This document shows positions 1-11,568 of a stretch of DNA of 64,000 nt, in pieces. The first letter of the stretch is position 1. Each line of letters opens with the position of its first letter. The stretch is from Saksenaea vasiformis B4078. Lineage: Eukaryota > Mucoromycota > Mucoromycetes > Mucorales > Saksenaeaceae. The notes under the pieces were generated by a model, which made no database searches, was not told the origin of the DNA, and worked only from the letters and a program-made list of their open reading frames with translations. The DNA is taken from contig JNDT01001536.1 in the NCBI GenBank assembly GCA_000697055.1, positions 62,001 through 126,000 on the forward strand, read 5' to 3'. Made by a program: the position numbers and the translations under genes.

Positions 1-2189
1 AAAAAAAAAAAAGCGTATACCAGGGATTCAACTGATAATACCTATTAGTCAACGGCAACAGGATAAAGATTTTTTCCTTTTGTGGGAGGCAACCGATAAG
101 TAAGTTGATACTTTCTTACTCTTTCTTTGCGAACAGTACGAGATATGCACCGCAAGAGAGAGAGAGAAAGAGATGATTTCCCTGCAAAGTAAATAAACTT
201 GGTATCAGACGGAGAAATCATGAAGGCGGGGAGATTTCGCAACAACAAACGCGCGGTTTCATTCGACATGACCTAAGACGATGCAATAACTGATTGTCTT
301 GCTTGTTACTATCTCTCTTCTTATGTCGTTTGCCGAATCATCACGTCTTCTGAACGACCAGGAAATCGCATGTATGTGCTACAAACTTTGAACTATGGCA
401 GTTTCGTTATCATACATGTCAAAACTCCGCTAGCCCTATCACCATTGACCAAAATCCCACGCGCCATCACACGACCACACCAGGACGATCATCATCTCTT
501 CACATCTCGTTTACAAATAAATATCCAAATTAGGTTTTGTTTCAAATTACATCAAAGATCGGCATCGCATTGTATCTGATTACCCGCTCTACACTGTTCA
601 TCTGTCTACTACTTCTTTTCGTCGTAGAATGAATTAGTTGGGTATCAATCAAGGAAACCAAATCTTCATCAAAGCATGTCTTCACCTCATGTAAGACGTT
701 AACCATTGATCTTCGTCTAATCCTACATATATACAGCCGTGCTAAAGTAACCTTCGATCGTGTCTCTACATTGGAGACAGGTTTTTTTTTTTGAAGAGGT
801 GCGGGGAAGTGTATATATCACACGTTGAAGATATCTCAACGCTTGACAGTAGCATGTTCTCAGGAGATTATATTGAAAGTATCTATTTCCCTCAGGCTTT
901 CCATCTACTGGGGTGACGTATTTGGCAAGTCATGTATTGCCGGTGAAGTTGACTTCAATCTGTGGACAGTGAAAAATCAGGCAATATGCGTTCTCTGAAA
1001 TCTTGAAAACTTTTCGGAAGTAATGATTTCTATTTTTCTTCCCGAGAGAATATACAAGAAGACATAAACAGTTAAAAAAAATTTTTTTTTCAATCATCAC
1101 AATCAGTTAACAATACAGGATCCAGATATGTGATCCCCGAACAAGATTTGTCACCCTTTTGGGTTAGGGCTTTAGCTGCTCAACAATGACTGATCTTTGT
1201 GAGCGTCTCTATCTGTTCAGGGTCTAATAGAGACTCGTCAAGCAACCGTTAGCATGATGGTAATATGCTGCTTCGGGCTCAGCGAGATGGCACTGCGCGT
1301 CCTTGCAATGAATACTGTCATAAGCTGTAACTGAAGAGGTAATATCAATTAGTGACACCGTATAATAGTCCAAAATTACCAAATGTGCAAAATTTGCTGC
1401 AGAAACAAGTAGGAATTACTAGGAACGCTCCAACGGAATACTCCACTGTAACCGAATTAAGCGTTAGTTACTACATTTCATCCTTTTTTGAACATTTTTG
1501 GGAGACTGGAGTACCCCGTTGGGGTGTCTCGTAGGAGTGTCCCTAGCAATTCCCAGCAGGAAAGATGCCAAGCAAGCGATCGTGGCCCTTCGATGACTTT
1601 CTGCAGAGCTTCGCCATAGTACAACGGGGTGAGTTGGCAACGACCCCTGTCGCGCAAATCTCAAAGACCGATAAGACCATTGACGGTGCGCTGATGGCTT
1701 TGAACAGTCTCGTATAAGACGAAGGCCTCGCTGACATGGTCGCTTTGTCGTCCGGCACCCGGTCAGTCTCCGTACCGATGCACATTCGTCAGCACCAATC
1801 GGCCCTGCGATGTAGTCATCCCGAGGCAAAGACCAAAATGCAGAAGATGACATCGGTAATGATGGCTTCCACTAGCTTGGAGGCGTGATGATTTACGACT
1901 TCTTCGACACTGTTCTGGATAAAGAAACTTTGCGAACTATAGCTTAATATATCATAAGATTTTTCCATGTAGCTTACGGATATTTCAAAAATGGCATGCA
2001 AACCTAATACCGACTAAGAGAAATGGCTGTCCTGGGCCAAGGGGCAGGTCCATTAGACAAAGGGGTCAATGGAACAAGAAAATCAGGTCTGACGAGTACA
2101 GATTCCTTGTCATAAGCAATGATGGCTCGGAACGCATCGTTCGCAAGGATGGGAAGAGGATCATAGAATAGCACACCAAAGAGCTGATG
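1..2189. other. Gene-free stretch, 5' end of window
   Basis: I recognise no gene here. Short open frames exist, but none has family motifs or a credible intron structure. The segment at about 1500-1860 is more GC-rich than its surroundings and could be remnant element sequence. It matches nothing I know and is interrupted in every frame. Confidence 0.5.
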
Positions 2190-2492
2190 AATTTATCAAA
2201 GAGACAATGGAATACGGTGGGAGTTCACTGATGGCTTTGGGGAAGAATCACAAATCATCCCACGAAGTGTTTGTGGCATCGATGCTCGATACATGCAACG
2301 CAGTTGCCGATGCCTGTGGAGAGCGTACGCCCTACTGAAATGCTTCCAATATTTTAATTGAGAAATATCACATAAAACGCTGATATTATTGTTTTATTTA
2401 TTGTACACCTATTATTCAGATACAGATGCTTAATCTGGGTTTACGGAGCTTATTGAGCTGTATGCACACTTTCTTTCTCGCAATGTAAGTGT
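2190..2492. repeat. Dispersed repeat, copy 1 (partner at 14862-15152)
   Basis: About 240-300 bp is clearly related to 14862-15152 in the same orientation. Shared blocks include CCACGAAGTGTTTGTG, then ACATGCAA, CTACTGAAATGCTTCCAA, ATCACATAAAACG, TTATTCAGA and ATGCTTAAT, in the same order and spacing. The copies differ by many substitutions and small indels, so the duplication is old. The plus-strand frame reading PRSVC-D/G-I is similar in both, hinting at former coding sequence. The element class is unknown. Confidence 0.7.
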
Positions 2493-2876
2493 ATTACTTT
2501 GCGTCGACAGAAAAGGAAAAGGGCCATTTTATTGGCTAGAGTTATCAATCCAGCTTGGCTTTCTTGCTTTTTTTTTTTTTTTGGCTGCGCAAAGGCCTGC
2601 ATGCTCGTACAGCGTTTTCAGGAATTTAGAGTCGTTATGGCTTGATATTTCTATATGAAAATGATTCTGTAAAGCTCTTTGAAGGCGACATCATTGTTTG
2701 TAGAAGAAGCGTGTTATAAGCAAGGCGCAGCAAGTACAGTGAACGTCTTTATCACCCATTTTTAAGCTGTGTTGTCAGGGGAGATTTTTGATTTCCGTGC
2801 GCAGGTGTGTGACCGTCAAGGTTACTTTTGGACAAGTTGCCACAAACTAAATGTCACCTTCATTACCTCCACCTAA

Positions 2877-4377
2877 ATGACAAAGCCTACTCCATCCCAG
2901 ACCACAAGCGAATTGCCTCGTCAACTCCTGATTTCAGCTCCAGGAAAGGTCATTTTGTTTGGCGAACATGCAGTGGTTCATCAAAAGGTTCGTACCCCGC
3001 AACGTTGTTGTATCTTATCTAATCCAGAGATATATAATACTATAGCACGCTGTCGCATCATCTCTGGGACTTCGCACTTATTTGTACCTAGAAACGAGGG
3101 AAGATGCCATGTGTCACCTTAAACTTCCTGATGTCGGTGTGGATCGTAAATGGTTCTTGAGTGATCTACCCGTGGTACCCAGTGAACTCGATTCAGGTAC
3201 ACATGAATCAGACAAAGGATCACCCGTTTATCGTTTTTCTTTCTTTTTGCTTTACAGACGACCGCCATCCATTGGACGTTTCTGAACTGAAGACACGCCT
3301 GATAACGCTTATGGGGTCTGTCACCAGTGTTGCCCAGGAACAGGCAATTATGGCCTTTTTATACCTCGTTGCTTTGCTGCACAAGAAGAACGCGAAAGGT
3401 TTCACCATTTATACACGTTCATTTTTACCAGTAGGAGCTGGTCTTGGTAGTTCAGCCAGTTATTCCGTTGTCATTGCTACTTCGTTGCTGGTCCAATTCG
3501 GTCATATCGCTGCGGCCGAGGTCAGGACAGCTGCTGCTTTGAATACAATCAATCGTTATGCGTTCAAAGCAGAACAGGTGATACATGGAAACCCCAGTGG
3601 TGTGGATAATGCTGTTGCTACGTATGGTAGGTCCTGGATAGTGATTTGTTGACATGCTGATAGCAAACGTCGATGCGTAGGTGGCGCAAAGAGCTTTGTC
3701 AAGGGACAAGGTTTTTCGACATTGGAAGGCTTCCGTCCATTGCGGTTATTGCTTACAAACACTAAGGTCCCACGATCCACTAGTGCCCTCGTGGCCGGAG
3801 TGGGTGAGAAGAAATTGAAATACCCACAAGTGATCGACCCCATCATGGACGCAATCGATCATGTTTCACTTCGATGCCGTGACGCATTTGAGCGATACAA
3901 GGATGATGAATCCATGCCCACTGCACTTATGGAAGAGCTTGAGGTATGGAGAATATAGTCGGTAGAGAAAGATAATGTTGACTTTGGCGCCTTTAGGATC
4001 TGGTGGATATCAATCACTGTCTACTGAATGCTCTTGGCGTCAGCCATGCAAGTCTTGAAAAAGTTCGCAGCATCACTGGTGCCTGCTGCATGAAGACAAA
4101 GCTGACAGGCGCAGGTGGAGGCGGATGCGCAGTAACGATTATCAAAAGTGGTATGTGTGCATGTGGCAGAAGCACAGAACTGAATTGTTTCATAGACGTG
4201 AAGCAGGATACCATAGACAAGGCAGTTGCCTTGCTGGAAGCTGAAGGATTTGACTGCTACCAAACATCTGTAGGTGGTGTGGGCGCCGACGCAGTGGAGC
4301 TTCAACCTGACCAAAATGAAGCATGGATGATGGCAGCAGATCGTGCTGTCTTGGACAGTCATTGCTACTCCGCATAA
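2877..4377 (+). CDS. ERG12: Mevalonate kinase
   Basis: This GHMP-family enzyme phosphorylates mevalonate to mevalonate-5-phosphate with ATP, in the cytosolic/peroxisomal isoprenoid and ergosterol pathway. Six exons (2877-2987, 3046-3196, 3258-3626, 3681-3943, 3997-4150, 4196-4377) give 409 aa, a normal family length. The N-terminal motif APGKVILFGEHAVVH is near residues 21-35. The ATP-binding motif GAGLGSSAS is near 147-155. The C-terminal glycine-rich motif TGAGGGGC is near 335-342. All introns are GT-AG. The last intron (4151-4195, 45 nt) is in frame and stop-free, so its retention would add 15 residues. The ATG at 2877 is the first one in frame with the GHMP motif. A polyadenylation-like AATAAA lies near 4490. 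Identification is firm; the N-terminal few residues are less so. Confidence 0.95.
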
Positions 4378-6669
4378 TTAATAGATGACTCTCGCTAAAC
4401 TCGGGGAAAAGAAAGGAGGGATGAAAAATACTATTATTGAGATATTACCTCTGGGTTATTCGTACTGTTAAGATACGAGGTCGACATGAATAAAGCTCTT
4501 TCTAATTATCACAACTTCATCCATTGTTCGTTTATCCATGGTATGCAGAAGATATATGACATAGCGTGTTTAGAGAGCGCTCGGTACTGAAATCGTTATG
4601 TAGTTGGCAAGGACGTTAGCCGCACTCACCATAAAACAGCCTGGGGCTTTTGTGCAGAGATACGTTTTGGTAACCACGCGTCGTTGGAGATCGGCGTAGA
4701 AAAGACCTATTTGAAATCTGCTGCAACCGAGTTTCACCAACATAAACCTCTTGGATATGTTCTCTTTGATATGGCTAACGCAAGACGGTATATTCAAATG
4801 AGACGCAGAAAAATGAGCTAGAAACAATTGAAAATAGTTTTTGCGAAGAAATGGAGACGGGTGACGACATATTAGACCTTGGATACCAAATGGGCCAAAC
4901 AGTGATATGACCAACTGCTAGAATACGTTACATTCTGATTTATCCCGAGATCTGAAACAAGGGAAATTTACGCTAATAAGAATAATATCCCCTCCCTCCT
5001 ATGAGTCGATGGAAACGTTCTTAAAGTGCGCTCTCTACATTGGTTATTTTTCAAAGACTCTCCTGCGAAGTACAAGACTTTGCTTCTTTTAGTATGTATA
5101 ACAGCTGTTATGAAGACAATGAATTCATGGTTCCAGCGGAAGGATCGGACATTTTTGCAAAGCAAACCACATGTCTCTAATCATGTATTTTTCCAATGGA
5201 CTTTCTCAAGAGAAGGAGGCCGAGTGTAGATCTTCGAACAGTAGACTTATGCCGATAATTCTCTCCAAAACAAAGCTTTCTTCTCTGTCAAACGCCGTGG
5301 GTGCGCTAAATATCGTAGTTCAAAGGAGCTTCTATGCAGTGAACGGTAATAGAAGAAATTTGATTTAAATGGGGCACGCAGTTCGCTCTCACTCTTACCT
5401 AACCTTCTCTTTTTTATAAGCAGAAGCAAATTTATCGATGCTTGCACAGCTTACTTTAGATTCGTGTGTATGAAGCATGTTGTGACAAAGCATGATACTC
5501 CCCGACCGATAGAACTACACGTTAGATTCTCCTTTCTTTCTTCATGCCTTCAAGGTTTACGTTCCATCATGCCATGGCAACAGCAATCCTTTTACGACTG
5601 GCCATCCAGGAAAAGTCTTCGAATTACTGAAATAGTTCTTTATCTACTCTTACTGCTTATTACGTTACACTAAATAGATCCTCCGTCCACGAAGAGATCA
5701 AGTCTACTCTGAGAAAAAAACAAAATATGCGTTCTTGATATATCAAGATTGAGAAGAAGTATAACTTCACTTATGTAGAACTCGATTCCTATATGCACAA
5801 ATTCATTTACAAGAAGAGAGGAAGAAAAGCATTGGGAGTGTATTGCTTAGAGAAGTCTATCACTGGCATACACGATATGCACAGGATATGAGGTACCCTC
5901 AAACAGGCTTATTGCTAGCGCATCTCCGTTCAGACCGAGAGTGCGCAACCAAAATCGAACCCATGCGAATACACTCTCTTTAAATATATGAAAAAGACAC
6001 GAAAAAGCGTGGCAGATGGATGCCGTAAATTGAATAATAGATATAACGTCATTTCCTCTAGTGGTCAATGACGACATACATTTTCTCGGGAGGGGTGGCA
6101 AAGCGTTGATATCAAAATTAACTGGATGTACCTGGGGATGACCAGCCCCCCTTTTTCCCCAGCAGGAACGTAGGACCGCGTTCCGCACGGTTATAATAAG
6201 ATTGAAATAAATTATCCGATGATGCCGAATCATAGTAGGAAGTTGTTACTACGGTCGCCTAACAAAAGAGGCCTCTCGTATCTTTTGCAATGAATAAATA
6301 AATAGTCGCATTTCTGGCACGTATTCAGGACCGAGCAAACGGACGCATTTAGGATCGCTCTTCGTTGCGTAAGTAAAGCCGCAAAGATGCTTACTCTAGT
6401 ATTTTACTCATATTCATTTGCTCATTTTTTCTTCTGAAAATCGTTTTGCCAAGATTCCTTGCCAGAACAATGGGAAAGGAGGTCTAATTGCGATATGGAC
6501 TGCAAGCGGGGGCGTGATCCGACCGCTAATAGGGAATCCCCTGAAATAGCTCGCTCGTATTATCGTGCGACCTTTTGCTTGCATGTGATTGGCTTGCGTA
6601 TCTCAGACACGATGCACACGGTACATTCAAGTGTCTTTTTCTGTCCTTTCCTTTCTACCAACATCTCTA
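4378..6669. other. Intergenic stretch without recognised gene
   Basis: About 2.3 kb separates the mevalonate kinase from the ChAP gene. It holds several 60-130 codon open frames on both strands (for example near 4570-4914 and 5847-6233). None has a recognisable domain, coherent splice sites or a neighbour in frame. The last few hundred bases before 6670 are presumably the promoter of the ChAP gene. Confidence 0.5.
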
Positions 6670-9600
6670 ATGGCCGATACTCTTAAGGACATTCCTGAAT
6701 TCTTCGAGTCTGAACTCGGCGAATCCATTGTAGCTCGAACAGATGCCTTGGGTAAGCATTATCTTACTACGCGGACCAGGAGATAGCCACAGCAACTGTT
6801 GTCAGATAATGTTTCCTTGTTCTTCCATCTGTTTGCTCAGACGCGACCTAATTAACTCACTCAAACAAATAATAGGTACCTTTCGCGAACTTGGCCCGCC
6901 TGATCTTTGTCACATCATTAAAGCAAACCCTAAACCCGGCGTGAAAGAGGTACGTGTCGTGAAACGAAAGAAAAGCGATCACTTCTCCTCACCCTCTCTT
7001 ACTTAGTTTGGCAGTTATCATTATGTTTCCGGTGTTGATGCCTCCTCTTCCGCCACACTCGCTGCCTATCTTAATTCTCTGACATATTCGATGGTATAGT
7101 GGAAGAATCTGAGGAAAAAACGGCGACTGACTGCATTTCCCAACAGGATGAGACTCAGTCGTGGTTTGCTAAATCCAACGCATGGCGGATTCGATCTGGT
7201 ATCTACTGGTAAGCGAAATGGGGTGTATTCCTGATTTACTTAAACGGTCCCCTTGTTTAGCTGTTTCAACGCATTCTCGCGCGTCGATGTCAGAGTGGAA
7301 GTCAAGATCCCAGGTGGTGTGGAAAGCTACTTTGTCGATGTTCGTGGCGAAAGGTGAGGAGAAACACAAGATAGGGATGATAATTCGGTACAGAGTGGAA
7401 AGTTTACCTTCTTGACCCAGACATGAGGCGACAGCTACGATATGGCAGGAAACGTATCTATCTGCCGTCTTGCGCGCCATCCTTTATTCAGATGATAGCT
7501 ATTATCGTTTGGCGGGTTATCGCAAGACTGATCCTATTACAAATTTATCCGCCGAAGAGAAATTTTTGGAGGCTGTGGAGGCATTGTTCTGGAGAGGTAT
7601 GGTAGAAAACGTGAGGAAAAAGAGTGTGGGAAGCATGGACGCGAATGGGCATGTTTCATGGGATGGCTTACTTATCACTTGATTAGGCTGGCAACTTGGA
7701 AGCAAGCCAGAGATTCAAGTTGCTACATCCGTCCACAATCATCTAACGGCAGGTGTCATGAAGTATTTTGGTGATAGCTTCCGATTCGGTCCCGCAATCC
7801 AGCTGTTCGAAAACTATATCCTTTTTTTTTCCTTCTTTTTGGGGATGGGGGACTTGTTTTATACATCATTTATCTTTAACGGTTGATGTTTACTGCGAAA
7901 AAAGGATGCCGAGGTTGGTGCTCTCCTAGCTCAAGCATACATTGGCCAGAACGAAGAAGTCAAGGCGGTTAAGGTGATGTACGAAGACCTCAAGATTGCA
8001 CCTATGAGCTACCCGCTCTTACATGTTCAAGTGGATTTCCTGCAGAGCAAGGTCAGTCAGTCAGTCACAGAGATAAAACGATGAGCGGTCTAGGCTCACG
8101 TAACGTTTCTAGGGAGAATACGAGATGGCTCTTAAACTTGCTAAATTTGCAGTAAACACGACACCATCTGAATTTTTGACGTGGGCAAAACTTACAGAAG
8201 GTATCTTTATTATTCATCGTTACTGCAAAATCTGAAAATTCTGACGCGCTCTGATTTGAATAGTCTATATCGATCTGGGCGATTACAGAAATGTAAGTTT
8301 TTGGTACGCTGTTGCTGGGAGAAGTCATAAATAGAGCAATTATTATTATTGTGTAGGCACTTTTGACGTTGAATTCTTGCCCAATGTTTACTTACAGTGA
8401 ACGAGATATGCACCGAATGCCTGCACCTGCAAAGACGCATTTACCAATCAAACCTGATATCATCAGCTCCGGAATTATGGAGGAGGACGCGGTTGGTAGG
8501 GAAGCCGAGGTGAGATAGCTTAATCAGCAAGTAAGAAGTGCATTACTCATGCTTTTTCCTTCTTTTTTCTTTTTAGGCTGATCCTAGTTTGTTGCGTCTC
8601 CCTGCACCTGCTTTACATGGCACTTTTTCAAAAGCATATGCGTTATTAACGCGTTTGGCGGCTAAAATTGGGTGGGATGATCTTCTCAAGTGCAGATCTA
8701 CTGTCTTCGTTATGGAAGAAGAGTACCGTATGCAGAAAGCTAAGGAGGAGGAGAAGAAGAGCAGTGGCGTTCAAGGATCGCGATCAAAGGAAGATACAGC
8801 AAGCCAGACAAAAACGTCTGTGGAGAAGCAAGACCAAGACAAGTCATCGCAGGAGGATGGCAACTTGTCGGAAAAAATGGAAAACATCGATCTCAACGAT
8901 GAGTCGAGTGCTCCTGAGGCGGAGAAGGAAGGAATCAAAATTAACCATACCTCTTTGGAGCGACCTGAACAAGCTGCAGAAGATAATAAGGTAGGTTCTG
9001 ATTTCATGTATCTGCATTTAATTAATATTTTTCCGCAGGAGAAATCAGAGAATTCGGCAGAAAAAGATCTTAACTTCTCCTTTGGTAACAAACGACTGTG
9101 TGAACGCTGGCTCGACAACCTGTTTATGGTTCTGTATGAGGATCTACGTGTATACACCTTCTGGAGGACAGAAGCCTCTCATTACCGCACGCAACAAATG
9201 CCATACCGCAAGACAGGTACGGAGTGGGAGCTACTTGGCGATCTTGCACTGAGATTGTGGCATGAGGTAATTTTTTTTGGTTTTTTTTTTTTTTTTGCAA
9301 AATATGATACCAATGAAATCTATAGAACGAAGCCAAGGAAGCTTTCGAGCAATGCCTTGATCATAAGTTCTCTGCCAAGGCCTGGATGAAGCTCCTTGAA
9401 ATATATGCCAAGGAAGGCAACGTCCAAAAAGCATTGTTAGCAGCAGTAAAACTGACTGTGTACCACGAGCGCTGGTATCACGAGATTGTGGTAAGTTGCT
9501 ATTACTGCCTTTTTTTTTTTTACACTATTGTCTTGACCAACATGATCCTCCATTACAGTATCCAACGGAAATTGCATGCAATTTGAACAAGCTCATTCGC

Positions 9601-9726
9601 AAAGAAGGCTTGGCAAAGATGCGGAATATCTTGACATCTATGAATTTACCGCAGCCGGTACAAAACTTGATGACACGTTATTTTGATTACGGCACACTTT
9701 TTGAAGTAGAGGGATACGAATTCTAA
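6670..9726 (+). CDS. Chs5-Arf1-binding protein (ChAP), exomer cargo-adaptor subunit, Bch1/Bud7-like
   Basis: ChAPs (Bch1, Bud7, Bch2 and Chs6 in yeast) pair with Chs5 and Arf1 at the trans-Golgi network. They carry chitin synthase and other cargo to the cell surface. Fifteen exons (6670-6751, 6876-6949, 7007-7093, 7147-7208, 7261-7353, 7421-7596, 7687-7815, 7894-8051, 8113-8200, 8264-8292, 8357-8509, 8577-8990, 9039-9266, 9326-9490, 9559-9726) give 701 aa. Yeast Bch1/Bud7 are a little over 700. Family signatures include ELGPPDLCHI near the start, a TPR-like middle (LLAQAYIGQNEEVKAVK) and the C-terminal KAWMKLLEIYAKEG to YFDYGTLFEVEGYEF. An acidic, low-complexity insert sits in exon 12. Intron 7 (7816-7893) has AT-AC termini; the other introns are GT-AG. 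Which of the four yeast paralogues it matches best cannot be decided by eye. Confidence 0.92.
7816..7893 (+). other. Predicted U12-type AT-AC intron in the ChAP gene
   Basis: No GT-AG pair joins exon 7 to exon 8 in frame. The boundary instead shows the U12 5' splice site ATATCCTTT at 7816. A branch-site-like TCTTTAAC at 7873-7880 has its likely branch A about 14 nt before the AC end at 7893. Splicing T|TG restores a leucine and the conserved run FENLRKKDAEVGALLAQAY with no frame change. The full coding length then divides by three. Confidence 0.85.
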
Positions 9727-9907
9727 CCACCAACTTCTTCTTTCTATGATAATATAAACAACTGATTTTACTGTATCATTTTAGCAAATGAAGCAACCTA
9801 TGTTTGGATCTTCTGTGTTCCCATCGCATGGTACACAAAGTGACGCCTTATAATCGTTATCTTAAAAACACCAAAGAAGAGTGGTTCTTTAGAACTTCCC
9901 TCTTACT

Positions 9908-11039
9908 ATGCGTATTGCTATTGTTCAGTTTTACGTTGACCACGATGGTCAGGAGAAAAATTGGAAGCGGATGGAAACCTTTGTCGAGGCAGCAGCTTTG
10001 CGTGGCGCGGACCTGGTAGTCTTCCCAGAGTAAGCCCGCGGTCGGAATGCCTTAATCGTTGACATGGGCTGCCTGTAGATGTGTTCTCGGTGGCATGTAC
10101 AAGGCACATGGCGGGGTCACGGAAAACGTGCGCCCAAGGATCAGTCAACTGGCCAATCGATACGGAATTGATCTTGTTCCTGGTTCGTTCTTGGAGCGCG
10201 ACCCAGAGGACGGGCATATCTACCACGATACATACTATGTAGATAAAAGCGGTGAAATCCTTTTACATTACCGCAAGGTTCATCTATGGCATGCGGAACG
10301 CAGAAAAGTTCAGCCAGGCAATCTCGGATTTGGAACTGCAACAAATCGTCTAGGGATCGAAGTTGGGTTGGCGCTCTGTTGGGATCTCAACTTTCCTGAA
10401 GGCTTTCGAGAAATGGCTATGAAAAAAGGTGCTAAACTGATTATTGTGCCAGGTACAGTTGTTCCGTTTGGTGTTGTGTAACACCGCATATTGACTTCTT
10501 TGGGACTCACAGCGTACTGGAGTCTGGAGGATGCCTCGGCTGTAGGCTTGGAGCATGATCCCGAGAGTGAAATTAAGCTCATCGACAGCATGTGTACAGC
10601 CCGTGCCTTTGAGAACGAGATATGTGTAGTATTCTGTAATGCGGCTGTGCGTGGGCCTTCTGACTCCGACCCTGGTTCCTGCAGGTCAGCCGGGCGCAGC
10701 CAGATCGCAGTACCATTCAAAGGCCGAGTCGCCGAGTGCGACAGCAACCTAGAAAATATGATAGTGACGGACGTGGATGTGGAGAGTTTGACAAAAGATG
10801 CAGAGAGTGCTTATGGAGTCAGAAGAGATTGGAAAGACGGACTGATCTATGGTCGTTGTCCAGAGCATTCGAAAGATCGAGGTCGTAATTTTTCCCAGCG
10901 CATTGCTTGTTTGGCTCCTTTGTTTCCTTTTCAGCTATATGCCATTGAAGCACCGACAATTTTTACGATGTTTTTCCTTTTAGCGACTCTATCCCTCACT
11001 ATGTTTAGCAAAACAGTGGAAAATTGTAAGGAAGCATAA
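9908..11039 (+). CDS. Carbon-nitrogen hydrolase (nitrilase superfamily amidase)
   Basis: Nitrilase-fold hydrolase cleaving a non-peptide C-N bond; the substrate cannot be read from the sequence. The catalytic triad is visible: Glu41 in VVFPEC, Lys107 in HYRKVHLW and Cys141 in LALCWDLNFPE. Exons are 9908-10029, 10079-10452 and 10513 onward. Reading the last exon straight through gives 340 aa, with an unusual hydrophobic tail. Removing a possible intron 10882-10934 (donor GTCGTA, pyrimidine-rich acceptor) instead ends the protein at 10948, with 292 aa. That is closer to typical family length and I find it more likely. It starts only 182 bp after the ChAP stop, on the same strand. Confidence 0.85.
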
Positions 11040-11568
11040 GTGAACGATAAAGGATAACAAATTCACCTAAATTGTTCGTATATGATATCTGGCGGTTTAT
11101 CCAACGAACTTTGCGAAGTGAATCCGGACTACTATCGCTGTATGATGTTTCACATAGTATCGCTTTCAATATATTCCAGCTTGTATCGCAATCTCAGTTT
11201 CATACGATACTACATTTCTTACATTTGAGCACCCCGTGAAGTGACTGACCATGCGCCAACTTCAATGTCTGTCAGGGTTTTCCTTTGGAAGTATCTACCA
11301 CCGTCTATTATCCTGGATGCGAATCCATCAGTAGCTCCTTGGCGTCGGTTATACCTACTTGATTGTCGTTAGTTATACAATGGATAGGTCGTGCATCGTT
11401 AGGTAAAGAGAAGTTCATTCCAAAAAGCGCTTGGATCTCATAAAAAACACAGAAAAAGATGGTAAATCATACATTTTCTACTGCTAATGCTTGGTCAGTG
11501 CGTTGAGTTGCAGAGAGAACCTCACTCCAAAAAGTGCTTGCTTTATATAATGAAAAGTTCTTTTTTTT
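11040..11568. other. Intergenic region between converging genes
   Basis: Just over 500 bp between the amidase (+) and CWC2 (-) 3' ends. I see no gene. It probably holds both 3' UTRs; T-rich runs lie just before the CWC2 stop. Confidence 0.5.

Noticed and set aside
1464..1853. 129-codon minus frame and overlapping frames in a GC-rich patch
   Set aside because: Composition suggests an element relic, but no recognisable motif in any frame.
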